Shown piece after piece: positions 16,159 through 25,244 of a DNA stretch of 47,419 bases (positions are counted from its first letter, which is position 1; the number at the start of each line of letters is the position of its first letter). Under the pieces are notes generated by a model. That model had not been told where the DNA came from. It saw nothing but the letters and a program-made list of their open reading frames with translations, and made no database searches. The stretch covers positions 1-47,419 of the forward strand of contig UQJP01000029.1 in NCBI GenBank assembly GCA_900541415.1, in the 5' to 3' direction. The position numbers and the translations under genes are program-made. This stretch comes from an uncultured Odoribacter sp. (GTDB lineage: Bacteria; Bacteroidota; Bacteroidia; Bacteroidales; Marinifilaceae).

Positions 16159-16355
16159 TTTATCAGGAGGTGTTTGGGAAGGTTCTTGCGGGGGAGAGGT
16201 GGATCATGCAGTTGAAAATGAGGTGGATTTTCAGGGAGTTCGGTTGGTATTCCGGGGGAGCTTTTATTCTTTCGTCATTGGCTGTTAAAATTCACGATAG
16301 TCGGGAATCATTTTTCGTGAAAAAGGATACTTTTGCTGCAAATTATAAAGATGTT

Positions 16356-18605
16356 ATGTCCCAGTTGCCGACTTTAATTGTCGATTTAGCCCTGATATTG
16401 GTTTCTGCCGGGGTTATGACTTTGATATTTAAGAGGTTGAAACAACCTTTGGTGTTAGGATATATTGTGGCGGGATTCATTGCCAGTCCCCATGTGACAT
16501 TGACGCCTTCTGTCATGGACTCTGCCAATATACAGACCTGGGCGGACATTGGGGTGGTGTTCCTGTTGTTTGCTTTGGGGTTGGAATTTAGTTTTAAGAA
16601 ATTGATGAAAGTAGGCGGCCCGGCGACAATTGCTGCGCTGACCATCATTTTTGGGATGGTGCTGTTGGGATTTACTGTCGGGGTGGCGATGGGGTGGAAA
16701 CGGATGGATTGTATTTTTCTGGGCGGAATGTTGGCGATGTCGTCTACGTCGATTATTTATAAAGCGTTTGACGATTTGGGACTTCGCACTAAACGCTTTG
16801 CCGGGCTGGTTTTCGGTATCCTGATCATAGAAGATTTGGTGGCGATTGTTTTGATGGTTTTGCTTTCGACGATGGCGGTGAGTAAGAATTTCGAAGGGAT
16901 GGAAATGGTGTATAGCATTGGGAAGTTGATGTTTTTCTTGTTATTATGGTTTTTGATCGGCATCTATATCATTCCCACTTTTTTTCGTCGCACCCGCTTG
17001 CTCATGGGGGATGAAACAATGCTGATCGTTTCGCTGGGCTTGTGTTTGCTGATGGTGGTCTTTGCTTCTTATTTGGGCTTTTCTTCGGCGTTGGGGGCTT
17101 TTGTCATGGGATCGATTTTAGCGGAAACCATAGAAGCGGAAAAAATCGTGAAATTGGTTAAACCCGTAAAAGACCTTTTTGCTGCCATATTTTTCGTGTC
17201 GGTGGGAATGATGGTCGATCCGGTGATGATTGCCCAATATATATGGCCTGTCATTATTATCACTTTAACGGTGCTGATCGGTCAGGCACTTTTCGGTACT
17301 TTTGGGGTTATATTGGCCGGACAGCCTCTGAAAACGGCCATGCAGTCCGGTTTTTGCCTCACCCAGATCGGTGAATTTGCTTTTATTATCGCCGCTTTAG
17401 GGGTAAGCCTGAATGTCACGGGGAACTTTTTGTATCCCATCGTGGTGGCGGTTTCTGTGATTACCACTTTTCTGACCCCTTATATGATGCGGTTGGCCGA
17501 GCCGGCTTATCCGTTTGTTGAAAAGCACCTGCCCTTACAGTGGAAACGCTTTATCGATCGATATACTTCCGGAACTCCAACGGTGAACCACGAAAGCAAC
17601 TGGAAGAAACTGCTTTTGTCTCTGGTGCGTATCGTGATTATTTATTCCGTGATCATCATAGCCTTATTGATCCTTTCCATTAAATTTTTAGTCCCTTTTG
17701 TCCGGGAACATATTCCGGGAATGTGGGGAGCTTTATTGAGTGCTGTTTTGACGCTGATGGTGCTTGCGCCTTTCCTGCGCGCTATCGTTGCCAAGAAAAA
17801 TCACTCCACGGAATTTCAGCTCTTATGGGAGGATAACCGTTTTAACCGGGGATATTTGGTGTCGCTGGTCTTTTTTCGCTTTGTGCTGGCTGTGGTGTAT
17901 GTGATGATTGTAATTATGACCCTTTTTAAAGTTTCCGTGGCTTTGGTGCTGGGGATCGCCTGTTTTATCGTGGCCGGGATGTTTTATTCCCGTTATTTAA
18001 AGAAACAGTCCATTCTCATCGAACGTCGTTTCCTGCGTAATTTCAGGATCAGGGATGTATATGCCCGTCAGGCGGGAGAAAAAATACCGCCTAAGTTTGC
18101 CGGGCATTTATTGTCACGCGATCTTCACTTGTCGGATTTTATAATTCCTGCCGAGTCTGTCTGGGCCGGACATACTTTGTCGGAATTGGCATTGGGGGCG
18201 CGTTTTGAGATTATGGTCGTGGCCATTTTCAGGGGGCAATATTGTATCAATATTCCGGGAGGTAGGGAACGTTTGTTTCCCCAGGACAGGATACAGGTGA
18301 TCGGAAGTGACGAACAGTTGAGCCGGTTCGGTGAAAAGTTGAATGCCATGACCATACCTGCCATGACTTCCGACCTGTCGCAGAGCGAAGTGTGCTTAAA
18401 GCAATTTATTATTGACGATAATTCACCTTTTGTGGGCAAAACGATCCGGGAATCGGGTATCCGCGATAAATATAAATGTGTGGTTGTGGGTATCGAGCGT
18501 GGCTCTGCTTCTTTGCGTAATCCGGATGCCGATACGCTATTTATGGCCGGGGATATGGTGTGGGTTGTCGGTGAAGAGGAACATGTGTATGAGTTGATTC
18601 ATTAG
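16356..18605 (+). CDS. CPA2 (KefB/RosB-type) cation:proton antiporter with two TrkA-C domains
   Basis: A protein of about 749 residues. The first 400 residues or so form a Na+/H+ exchanger domain with about 12 helices; the phrases QPLVLGYIVAGFIASP and LFALGLEFSF are typical of the KefB/RosB branch. A further group of helices (about residues 420-590) follows. The cytosolic end has two successive TrkA-C (RCK-C) modules, roughly HLSDFIIPAE... and VCLKQFIIDDNS.... No TrkA-N nucleotide-binding domain is present, unlike E. coli KefB. The open frame reaches back to 16170, but that extension overlaps the region just after the terminator and has no family character, so I start at ATG 16356. It probably serves K+ or Na+ and pH homeostasis. 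Confidence 0.88.
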   Translation: MSQLPTLIVDLALILVSAGVMTLIFKRLKQPLVLGYIVAGFIASPHVTLTPSVMDSANIQTWADIGVVFLLFALGLEFSFKKLMKVGGPATIAALTIIFGMVLLGFTVGVAMGWKRMDCIFLGGMLAMSSTSIIYKAFDDLGLRTKRFAGLVFGILIIEDLVAIVLMVLLSTMAVSKNFEGMEMVYSIGKLMFFLLLWFLIGIYIIPTFFRRTRLLMGDETMLIVSLGLCLLMVVFASYLGFSSALGAFVMGSILAETIEAEKIVKLVKPVKDLFAAIFFVSVGMMVDPVMIAQYIWPVIIITLTVLIGQALFGTFGVILAGQPLKTAMQSGFCLTQIGEFAFIIAALGVSLNVTGNFLYPIVVAVSVITTFLTPYMMRLAEPAYPFVEKHLPLQWKRFIDRYTSGTPTVNHESNWKKLLLSLVRIVIIYSVIIIALLILSIKFLVPFVREHIPGMWGALLSAVLTLMVLAPFLRAIVAKKNHSTEFQLLWEDNRFNRGYLVSLVFFRFVLAVVYVMIVIMTLFKVSVALVLGIACFIVAGMFYSRYLKKQSILIERRFLRNFRIRDVYARQAGEKIPPKFAGHLLSRDLHLSDFIIPAESVWAGHTLSELALGARFEIMVVAIFRGQYCINIPGGRERLFPQDRIQVIGSDEQLSRFGEKLNAMTIPAMTSDLSQSEVCLKQFIIDDNSPFVGKTIRESGIRDKYKCVVVGIERGSASLRNPDADTLFMAGDMVWVVGEEEHVYELIH

Positions 18606-18750
18606 GCTGCCGGGGAAATAAGCGATAGGGTTTTAAGTTTTACGATTCTTTGGATTTACAGGAAAAAGAGGGGGAGTGGGATTCGGAATAATAAAGGGGG
18701 GATTCCCGTTTCTTTGCATCGGGCAATAGGCGAAAAGGTTGCGGAAACTT

Positions 18751-20106
18751 TTACCGTCCGGCTGTTTTCAACCATTTCTCGCGGGATAGAAAAAGGGTGG
18801 TGATGGTGGTCGCCATGAGGTCGGCAAAAGGAATGGCCAGCCAGATGCCCGTCAATCCCCACAGACGGGAAAAAATTCCCAGAGCCGGAATAAGAAAAAC
18901 GAATTGGCGGGAGATATTCATGATAATTGCCTGAGGAGCTTTGTTTATCGATTGAAAAAAGCTGGTGGCAATGATTTGATAACCTATCAGAGGCATCATC
19001 AGGAAGGTTAGCCGTAATCCTCCCGTACTTAGGCTGATAAGGGTCTCGTTCGAAGTGAATATGCTCACCAGCCAGGGGGCGAATAATTCCCCGATAATGA
19101 ATCCGCTGCATACGATGAGCGTTCCGGTTTGAACGGAAAGTTCGAGTGTCCGGCGTGTCCGCAAAAAATTACCCGTGCCGAAATTGTAGCTGACAATGGT
19201 TTGCATTCCCTGGCAAATTCCCATCATAAGTGTTGCTACCAATATGGAATAGCAACTGATAATACCATAAGCACCGATAGCATAATCCCCTCCGTAATTA
19301 ACCAGATAACGGTTCATAATGATATTGACCATGCTGGTGGTGATGTTCATGATGAAAGCGGCCATACCGATCCCGATGATGCTGGCAAGTAGCAGGATGT
19401 GTGGGGAAAAATCGGAAAGCCTTAACCGTAGCTGATTTACCGGGCTTCGGAAATGTTTTAAAATCAGCACACTGCTCACTGCCATAGAGATCACGGTTGC
19501 TATGGCCGCTCCTTCTATGCCTAAATGGAATCCGAAAATCAATATGGGATCGAGCAAGATATTGACGATAACTCCGGTCAGGATAATCATCATGGATTTA
19601 TGAGAAAATCCTGCTGCCCGGAAAGCGTTACAGCAAGTGAAATTTAAATTGGTGAGCAAACTGCCCGGAATGATAATACTCAGGTATTTATGTGCATAGG
19701 GGATGGTTTGTTCACTCCCCCCGAAAGCCAGCAGGATTGTGTCTAAATGATAGAATGCTAATAAAATAAGTGAAACCGTCAGGATTATGTTGAGGAACAG
19801 GGCGTTCCCCAGGGCTTTACAGGCCAAAGGTATATTGCGGAGAGTGAATGCGGAGGATACCCGTGAGGCTGCCCCTACACCCGTCAGAGTTCCGACGGTG
19901 GTTATCAGGGACACGCAGGGAAGGGTCAGCGCCAATCCGCATATAGCTATCGCTCCTGCTCCCTGTCCGATAAATATACGGTCTACGATGTTGTAAAGTG
20001 CCATCACGACCATATTGATCATTGCCGGGACAACATAACTACGCAGTAGTTTGCTAATATCCTGTTTTTCCAATAGGTCGTTTGTCGTTACTGTGATTTC
20101 TGGCAT
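18751..20106 (-). CDS. MATE family efflux transporter
   Basis: A 451-residue inner-membrane exporter with 12 predicted helices in two MatE repeats. Family phrases are visible: VPAMINMVVMALYNIVDRIFIGQGAGA at the start of repeat 1 and QGMQTIVSYNFGTGNF in repeat 2. MATE proteins expel cationic drugs or metabolites by Na+ or H+ antiport; the substrate is not predictable here. It is transcribed opposite to its neighbours. A TACCTTTG box on the minus strand around 20131-20138 may be its -7 element. No clear terminator was found in the 145 bp between it and the antiporter gene. Confidence 0.93.
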   Translation of the reverse strand: MPEITVTTNDLLEKQDISKLLRSYVVPAMINMVVMALYNIVDRIFIGQGAGAIAICGLALTLPCVSLITTVGTLTGVGAASRVSSAFTLRNIPLACKALGNALFLNIILTVSLILLAFYHLDTILLAFGGSEQTIPYAHKYLSIIIPGSLLTNLNFTCCNAFRAAGFSHKSMMIILTGVIVNILLDPILIFGFHLGIEGAAIATVISMAVSSVLILKHFRSPVNQLRLRLSDFSPHILLLASIIGIGMAAFIMNITTSMVNIIMNRYLVNYGGDYAIGAYGIISCYSILVATLMMGICQGMQTIVSYNFGTGNFLRTRRTLELSVQTGTLIVCSGFIIGELFAPWLVSIFTSNETLISLSTGGLRLTFLMMPLIGYQIIATSFFQSINKAPQAIIMNISRQFVFLIPALGIFSRLWGLTGIWLAIPFADLMATTITTLFLSREKWLKTAGR

Positions 20107-20236
20107 GATTAAAAAAGGAATGCACTAAGGGAACAAAGGTAAGATTTTATATGGACAAATTGTGAAATATTGCAAACGAAAAATGATAAAGCTGTAACCT
20201 CTGCCGGGTACAGGTATTAAAAACTAAAAGGGAACG

Positions 20237-20267
20237 TTTGTATTTAAAGGATTTTATCGTAATATTG
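20237..20267 (+). promoter_or_regulatory. Promoter of the aldehyde dehydrogenase gene
   Basis: TTTG at 20237-20240 and TAATATTG at 20260-20267 (one mismatch from TAnnTTTG) are 19 bp apart. A GGAGG at 20284-20288, 10 bp before the ATG, is a Shine-Dalgarno-like site, which is uncommon in this window. Confidence 0.5.
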
Positions 20268-20298
20268 AATAATTGTAAATATCGGAGGAAAACAAGGG

Positions 20299-21669
20299 AT
20301 GGAGAATGAAAAAATCGAAGGGATTATAAAAGCTCAGCGGGAGTTTTTTAACACCGGAATGAGCCGGGATGTCGATTTCAGGATAAAGAGCCTGAAACGG
20401 TTGCAGGCTGCGGTTATTGCTTATGAAGACCGTATCTATGAGGCCTTGTGGAGCGATTTGCACAAATCGGCTTTTGAAGCGTATCTGACGGAGGTGTCGA
20501 TGGTTTTACAGGAAATCAGGCATCATATCCGCTACCTGAAACGTTGGGCGGCTTCGCGGCGGGTTTCCTCGCCCTTTTATTTATTCGGGAGTAAAAGCCG
20601 GATCGTTTATGAACCTTTGGGAGTTGTGTTGGTGGTCGCTCCCTGGAATTATCCTTTTCAATTACTGATAAATCCTTTAATTGGAGCTTTGTCGGCCGGG
20701 AATTGCGCCGTGTTGAAACCTTCACCCTATACTTCCGGGGTGGCTCAGGTTTTGGCTGAAATGATCGCTTCTGTCTTTGCTCCGGAATATGTTGCTGTGG
20801 TGCAGGGAGGCTATGAGGTGAATCAGTCTTTGTGGGCAGAACGTTTCGACCATATCTTCTTTACCGGAAGCCCGGAATTAGGAAAAGTGGTCATGAAGGC
20901 GGCGGCAGAGCACCTTACTCCGGTGACGCTGGAATTAGGCGGAAAAAGTCCCTGTATTGTGGACGAAAGTGCCGATGTGGATTGTGCGGCAAAACGTATT
21001 GCCTGGGGAAAATGCCTGAATGCCGGACAAACCTGTATCGCTCCCGATTACCTGTTGGTGCATGCCCGGGTGAAAAATGAATTATTGGAAAAGTTGATTT
21101 ATTATATCCGGCAATTTTATGGTGATGAACCGGAAAAAAGCCCGGATTATCCCCGGATAGTGAGGTTGGAAGCCGTGACGCGTCTGGAACGGCTTATGCA
21201 AAAAGGGAAAATTATTTACGGAGGAAAAATTATCCCGGAAGACAAATTTGTGGCTCCCACGATTTTGGAAAATGTTTCACCGGATGATGCCGTAATGCAG
21301 GAGGAAATTTTCGGGCCCTTATTGCCAGTTGTCGAGTTTCATCATTTGGACGAAGCGATCGGCTATATCAATGCCCGCGAAAAGCCTTTGGCTATATATT
21401 ATTTCGGGACAGCGGCTGTGGCAAAAGCCGTTATCGCTAAAACCAGTTCCGGCGGAGTGTGTATAAACGACACCGTTATGCATATTTCCAATAGCCGTTT
21501 ACCGTTTGGCGGAGTGGGACATAGCGGAATGGGAAGGTATCACGGTTTTGAGAGTTTCTCCACATTCAGTAACCGTCGTTCGGTTTTAAGTTCTCCCACC
21601 TGGTGGGATGTTCCTTTGAAATATCCCCCTTACCGGAATTTCAAACTATTGAAAAAGTTTATAAAATAA
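20299..21669 (+). CDS. Aldehyde dehydrogenase (class 3-like, NAD(P)-dependent)
   Basis: A 456-residue enzyme oxidising aldehydes to carboxylates. The short length and the phrases VLVVAPWNYPFQLL, CAVLKPSPYT and ITLELGGKSP-like TLELGGKSP place it in the class 3/fatty aldehyde dehydrogenase branch. The catalytic base is Glu212 (in LELGGK) and the nucleophile Cys246 (NAGQTCIAPDY). The C-terminal region ends in a basic hydrophobic tail (RNFKLLKKFIK), but no clear membrane anchor follows. The start has a Shine-Dalgarno-like GGAGG. The physiological substrate is unknown. The next gene begins 57 bp later with its own -7 box. Confidence 0.93.
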   Translation: MENEKIEGIIKAQREFFNTGMSRDVDFRIKSLKRLQAAVIAYEDRIYEALWSDLHKSAFEAYLTEVSMVLQEIRHHIRYLKRWAASRRVSSPFYLFGSKSRIVYEPLGVVLVVAPWNYPFQLLINPLIGALSAGNCAVLKPSPYTSGVAQVLAEMIASVFAPEYVAVVQGGYEVNQSLWAERFDHIFFTGSPELGKVVMKAAAEHLTPVTLELGGKSPCIVDESADVDCAAKRIAWGKCLNAGQTCIAPDYLLVHARVKNELLEKLIYYIRQFYGDEPEKSPDYPRIVRLEAVTRLERLMQKGKIIYGGKIIPEDKFVAPTILENVSPDDAVMQEEIFGPLLPVVEFHHLDEAIGYINAREKPLAIYYFGTAAVAKAVIAKTSSGGVCINDTVMHISNSRLPFGGVGHSGMGRYHGFESFSTFSNRRSVLSSPTWWDVPLKYPPYRNFKLLKKFIK

Positions 21670-21690
21670 TGGTAAATTGAACGGAAAAAT

Positions 21691-21698
21691 TAACTTTG
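21691..21698 (+). promoter_or_regulatory. -7 box before the EFR1 gene
   Basis: TAACTTTG, an exact TAnnTTTG match, is 28 bp before the ATG at 21727. The -33 element is not at the expected distance. Confidence 0.4.
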
Positions 21699-21726
21699 TA
21701 GCACAAACATAAAGAATGAAGATATT

Positions 21727-22518
21727 ATGCAATTGGATGCTGTCCGTTTAATCTACTTTTCTCCTACTCATACCTCCCGGGCTGTGGGGAGAGCTATCGC
21801 CCGGGGTACGGGGATTCCCGGAATCATAGAAACGGATCTGACACACGAAATGCCGGTTACATCGGTTGTGGCGAATCATGATTTGTGCATAGTGGTGGTG
21901 CCTGTATACGGGGGACGTGTTGCGGAAGTCGCTATGCAACGTCTGGAACGGATTTCCGGCGGAAAGTGCCCGGTGGTGCCTGTGGTTGTATATGGAAACA
22001 GGGATTATGAAGATGCTTTGCTTGAATTGACCGATTGGACGCTGGCGCATGGATTCGTTCCGGTGGCCGGAGCTGCTTTTATCGGAGAACATTCTTTCAG
22101 CCGTCCTGGTCGTCCTGTTGCGGAAAACCGTCCTGATGCTGACGATTTACAGGTGGCGGAGTGTTTAGGGCGGGAGGTTATGGTGCGTTTGAAGGAAAGG
22201 GGAGAGGGGCAGCAGTTGCCGGAATTGGAAGTAAAGGGAAACCGCCCTTATAAGGTGAAAGGGAACAAAACTCCGCAGGCTCCGGTGGTGCTGGCGGAGT
22301 TATGCACACAATGCGGTTTGTGTGCGGAGGTTTGTCCGGTGGGTGCGGTTACGGTGGGCGAAGAAGTGGTTAACGATGCGGAATGTTGCATAAAATGTTG
22401 TGCCTGTGTGAAGGAATGTCCTCAAAAAGCCCTGGTTTTCGACACTCCGTTCACTGATTTTTTATTTCAAAATTTTAGTGTGCGCCGGGAACCGGAATTG
22501 TTTTTTCAGGCTTTGTAA
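21727..22518 (+). CDS. EFR1 family protein: flavodoxin-like domain fused to 2[4Fe-4S] ferredoxin
   Basis: A 263-residue electron-transfer protein. The N-terminal half resembles flavodoxin (IYFSPTHTSRAV, an FMN phosphate-loop equivalent; then VVVPVYGGRV). The C-terminal part has two ferredoxin clusters: Cys193/196/199/203 (CTQCGLCAEVC) and Cys221/224/227/231 (CIKCCACVKEC). EFR1 proteins are frequent in anaerobes and are of unknown partner specificity. Its stop codon is followed immediately by the start of the MG2-type protein, so the two are probably cotranscribed, though a functional connection is not obvious. Confidence 0.92.
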   Translation: MQLDAVRLIYFSPTHTSRAVGRAIARGTGIPGIIETDLTHEMPVTSVVANHDLCIVVVPVYGGRVAEVAMQRLERISGGKCPVVPVVVYGNRDYEDALLELTDWTLAHGFVPVAGAAFIGEHSFSRPGRPVAENRPDADDLQVAECLGREVMVRLKERGEGQQLPELEVKGNRPYKVKGNKTPQAPVVLAELCTQCGLCAEVCPVGAVTVGEEVVNDAECCIKCCACVKECPQKALVFDTPFTDFLFQNFSVRREPELFFQAL

Positions 22519-25146
22519 ATGAACAAATTAATTCAATCGATTATGAAAAAAATATTTAGCCTGCTGGCGATCGTTGTTCTGGCCAGTGCTTTCACTTTGC
22601 CTGCGAACGATCCGTTTGCGACAAGCGTTATAAGGAATTTGCTGACACGGGTAAAAGTGCAACCTCAGGAAAAAGTGTATTTGCAGACCGACCGTGACCA
22701 TTATTCCGCAGGTGAAAAAATATGGTTCCGGGCTTATTTGTTGGATGCTGTCACTCATAAGCCTTCGGAATATAGCCGTTATGTGTATGTGGAATTGGTA
22801 GACCGTATGGATAGTGTGCGTTTGCGCGTAAAGATCAGGCAAACCGATTCCATATATGCGGGATATTTACCCCTGCCTAAAGAGATGAAACAGGGAGAAT
22901 ATTTTGTGCGGGCTTATTCATACTGGATGCAAAATGCCGGGGAAGATTTTATCTTTAAGAAAAAAATCCGGCTTGTAAACGTGCAGGATTCTAAAGTGCA
23001 AACCAGTATAAAGTATGCGAATAACGGGGAACAGATTGAAATCCATTTCACGAATTCGAGAAAGGATGTCTATGATAAAGTGTTTGTTGAATATGAAAGC
23101 GGAGGAAAGAATAAAATCGGACGTACGGATGACAAAGGCGTGTTGCGTTTAGATGCCAAAGAGCTGGAAGAAGACGGGAATATCGTGGTCCGTTTCCGGG
23201 CTTCCGAGCCTTTTGAATTCGAGCGTCTTTTGACGATTCCTAAGCCTGAAAAGGATTTCGACCTGCAATTTTTCCCGGAAGGTGGCGACCTGTTGGTAGG
23301 TGCTGCACAAACCGTTGCTTTCAAAGCGATCGGGACGGACGGATTTGGAAAAGATATAGAAGGTAATGTGTATAACGATAAGGATGAATTTGTTGCTGTC
23401 ATAAAAAGCATGCACAAAGGGATGGGGGGCTTTGATCTCAAGCCGGAAGTCGGACATCGCTATCATGCGGTGGTGACCTCTTCCGATCAGGTGAAAAAAA
23501 CGGTAGATTTGCCTGTTCCTAAAAGCAAAGGGCTGGCCTTGAAAGTTTGGCAGCGCGATTCTGTCCTGACCTATTCTATTTTAGTGGGCGACAGCACCGA
23601 TATTTCGGAAGGGCTTTACCTGGCTGTGTTAAGCCGTGGTGTGCCCCTTTTATGTTCTCCGTTGACAAGGACAGTCGGTAGATTGCCTTTGAATGTCCTG
23701 CCGGAAGGAGTGGTCCAGTTGGTATTGATGAATGCGAAAAATGAAATTTTCAGCCAGCGTATGTGTTTTATCCGGAAACAGGAACGTCCTGAACTGAATA
23801 TCGAGACCGACAAAAAATCTTACATTGTCCGCGATCGGGTTGGGGTTAGCATCGATATTGCTGCCGAAGCCGGGCAGGAATTAAGCGGATCTTTCTCTGT
23901 GGCGGTGACCGACGATGTGCAGAACGCACAGGATTCGGTGGGTCAAAACAATATCTTGTCTTATCTTCTGCTGACTTCCGACCTGAAAGGCTATATCGAA
24001 GATCCGGCTTTCTATTTCAATAATGTAAACCGGGGTACGGAGCGTATGCTCGACCTGCTCATGATGACGCAAGGATGGACACGCTTTAATTTGCCGGAAG
24101 TGATCCGGGGCGAATTGCCGGAATTGCCCTATTATTTGGAACAGGGACAGGCCATTTCCGGATATGTCAAAAATTTCTGGGGGAAAGATGCTTTAAATGC
24201 AAAACTGATGGTATTTTCAACGAATAAGATCATAGAAACCGTAGATGCCGATAGTAACGGATATTTTATGCTCGATGGAATATCTTTTCCTGACAGTACA
24301 CAATTTTTTGTACAGGCACTCAGTAAAAAGGGACGCCGTACGGTGGAATTGCAAGTGGAAAAAGAGCAATTTTTGAAACCGGGAATCAACTTCCCCTATA
24401 ATGTGGAATCGATACAGGAAGAAGACGATTTTTATAAGAAATTTGTGAAAGACTATTATTATGAAAACGGAATAAAAATATATGTGCTCGATGAGGCCAT
24501 CGTCACCCGGAAACAGGCACCTAAGGTTTATTCTATGTATGATTTTGCCGCGACGTATGGCGTGGATTCCGCAAAACTGGCAAGTATGGCCGATCTGGAT
24601 ATGAAGCAGGTGTTTGAGTCGATCCCCGGTATTCGGGTGGACGAGGTGGAGAAGACCGTTACCCGTTTGTCGAGGTCTTTGGTGTTTATCGTGAACGACT
24701 TACAGGAAGACTACGATTATGTGATGACATTACGGCCTGTTGATTTGTTGAATATCAGTTATATCGACGGGGCGCAGGCAGGTGTGTTGATAGGGGATTA
24801 TGCTGCTGACGGGGCTTTGGTCATTACGACGAATCCTAACTTTGTGAACACAAAACAGCGGCTAAATATCAGTGTACTTTCGTTTTTAGGGTACCAGAAA
24901 AAGGCAGAGTTTTATATGCCTAAATATGAGGTGGATTCTGTGCGGCAGGCATTGGCGAAAGTGTCTGACGAACGCTCTACTATATATTGGAATCCGGATG
25001 TGCGGACGGACAATGCCGGGAAAGCAGAATTTTCATTCTACACTTCCGATAGTTACGGGCCTTATACGGTTATCATTGAAGGCGTGTTGAATGACGGGAC
25101 GGTATGTCGCAAAGAACGCAAGATTATGCTGAAATTGACTAATTGA
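22519..25146 (+). CDS. Large exported MG2-like protein with C-terminal TonB-plug-like domain
   Basis: An 875-residue surface or periplasmic protein. The first in-frame ATG directly follows the upstream stop; the signal peptide (KKIFSLLAIVVLASAFTLPA) fits better with the ATG at 22543. The segment EKVYLQTDRDHYSAGEKIWF (about residues 53-72) is the hallmark of the MG2 (alpha-2-macroglobulin-like) beta-sandwich of Bacteroidetes surface proteins. Several beta domains follow. Around residues 690-780 a TonB-receptor-plug-like segment occurs (MKQVFESIPGIRVDE... DGALVITTNP). No outer-membrane barrel follows. Members of this family are often called 'TonB-dependent receptor plug domain-containing'; their role is not established. 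Confidence 0.85.
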   Translation: MNKLIQSIMKKIFSLLAIVVLASAFTLPANDPFATSVIRNLLTRVKVQPQEKVYLQTDRDHYSAGEKIWFRAYLLDAVTHKPSEYSRYVYVELVDRMDSVRLRVKIRQTDSIYAGYLPLPKEMKQGEYFVRAYSYWMQNAGEDFIFKKKIRLVNVQDSKVQTSIKYANNGEQIEIHFTNSRKDVYDKVFVEYESGGKNKIGRTDDKGVLRLDAKELEEDGNIVVRFRASEPFEFERLLTIPKPEKDFDLQFFPEGGDLLVGAAQTVAFKAIGTDGFGKDIEGNVYNDKDEFVAVIKSMHKGMGGFDLKPEVGHRYHAVVTSSDQVKKTVDLPVPKSKGLALKVWQRDSVLTYSILVGDSTDISEGLYLAVLSRGVPLLCSPLTRTVGRLPLNVLPEGVVQLVLMNAKNEIFSQRMCFIRKQERPELNIETDKKSYIVRDRVGVSIDIAAEAGQELSGSFSVAVTDDVQNAQDSVGQNNILSYLLLTSDLKGYIEDPAFYFNNVNRGTERMLDLLMMTQGWTRFNLPEVIRGELPELPYYLEQGQAISGYVKNFWGKDALNAKLMVFSTNKIIETVDADSNGYFMLDGISFPDSTQFFVQALSKKGRRTVELQVEKEQFLKPGINFPYNVESIQEEDDFYKKFVKDYYYENGIKIYVLDEAIVTRKQAPKVYSMYDFAATYGVDSAKLASMADLDMKQVFESIPGIRVDEVEKTVTRLSRSLVFIVNDLQEDYDYVMTLRPVDLLNISYIDGAQAGVLIGDYAADGALVITTNPNFVNTKQRLNISVLSFLGYQKKAEFYMPKYEVDSVRQALAKVSDERSTIYWNPDVRTDNAGKAEFSFYTSDSYGPYTVIIEGVLNDGTVCRKERKIMLKLTN

Positions 25147-25166
25147 TGAGTAAATGACCCTTAAAT

Positions 25167-25199
25167 AATATTCCCCGCCGGATTCCGGCGGGGAATATT
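25167..25199. terminator. Bidirectional terminator between convergent genes
   Basis: A perfect 15-bp GC-rich stem (25167-25181/25185-25199) with a 3-nt loop lies between the stop at 25146 and the stop of the minus-strand peptidase at 25245. Confidence 0.8.
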
Positions 25200-25244
25200 G
25201 TTATATATCCGGACTTGAATGAAACGGAGAATAAGCCTGCCGGG

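Noticed and set aside
16170..16355. N-terminal extension of the CPA2 antiporter open frame
   Set aside because: The extension follows closely behind a terminator, lacks family resemblance and is not needed for the first helix. The ATG at 16356 is a better start.
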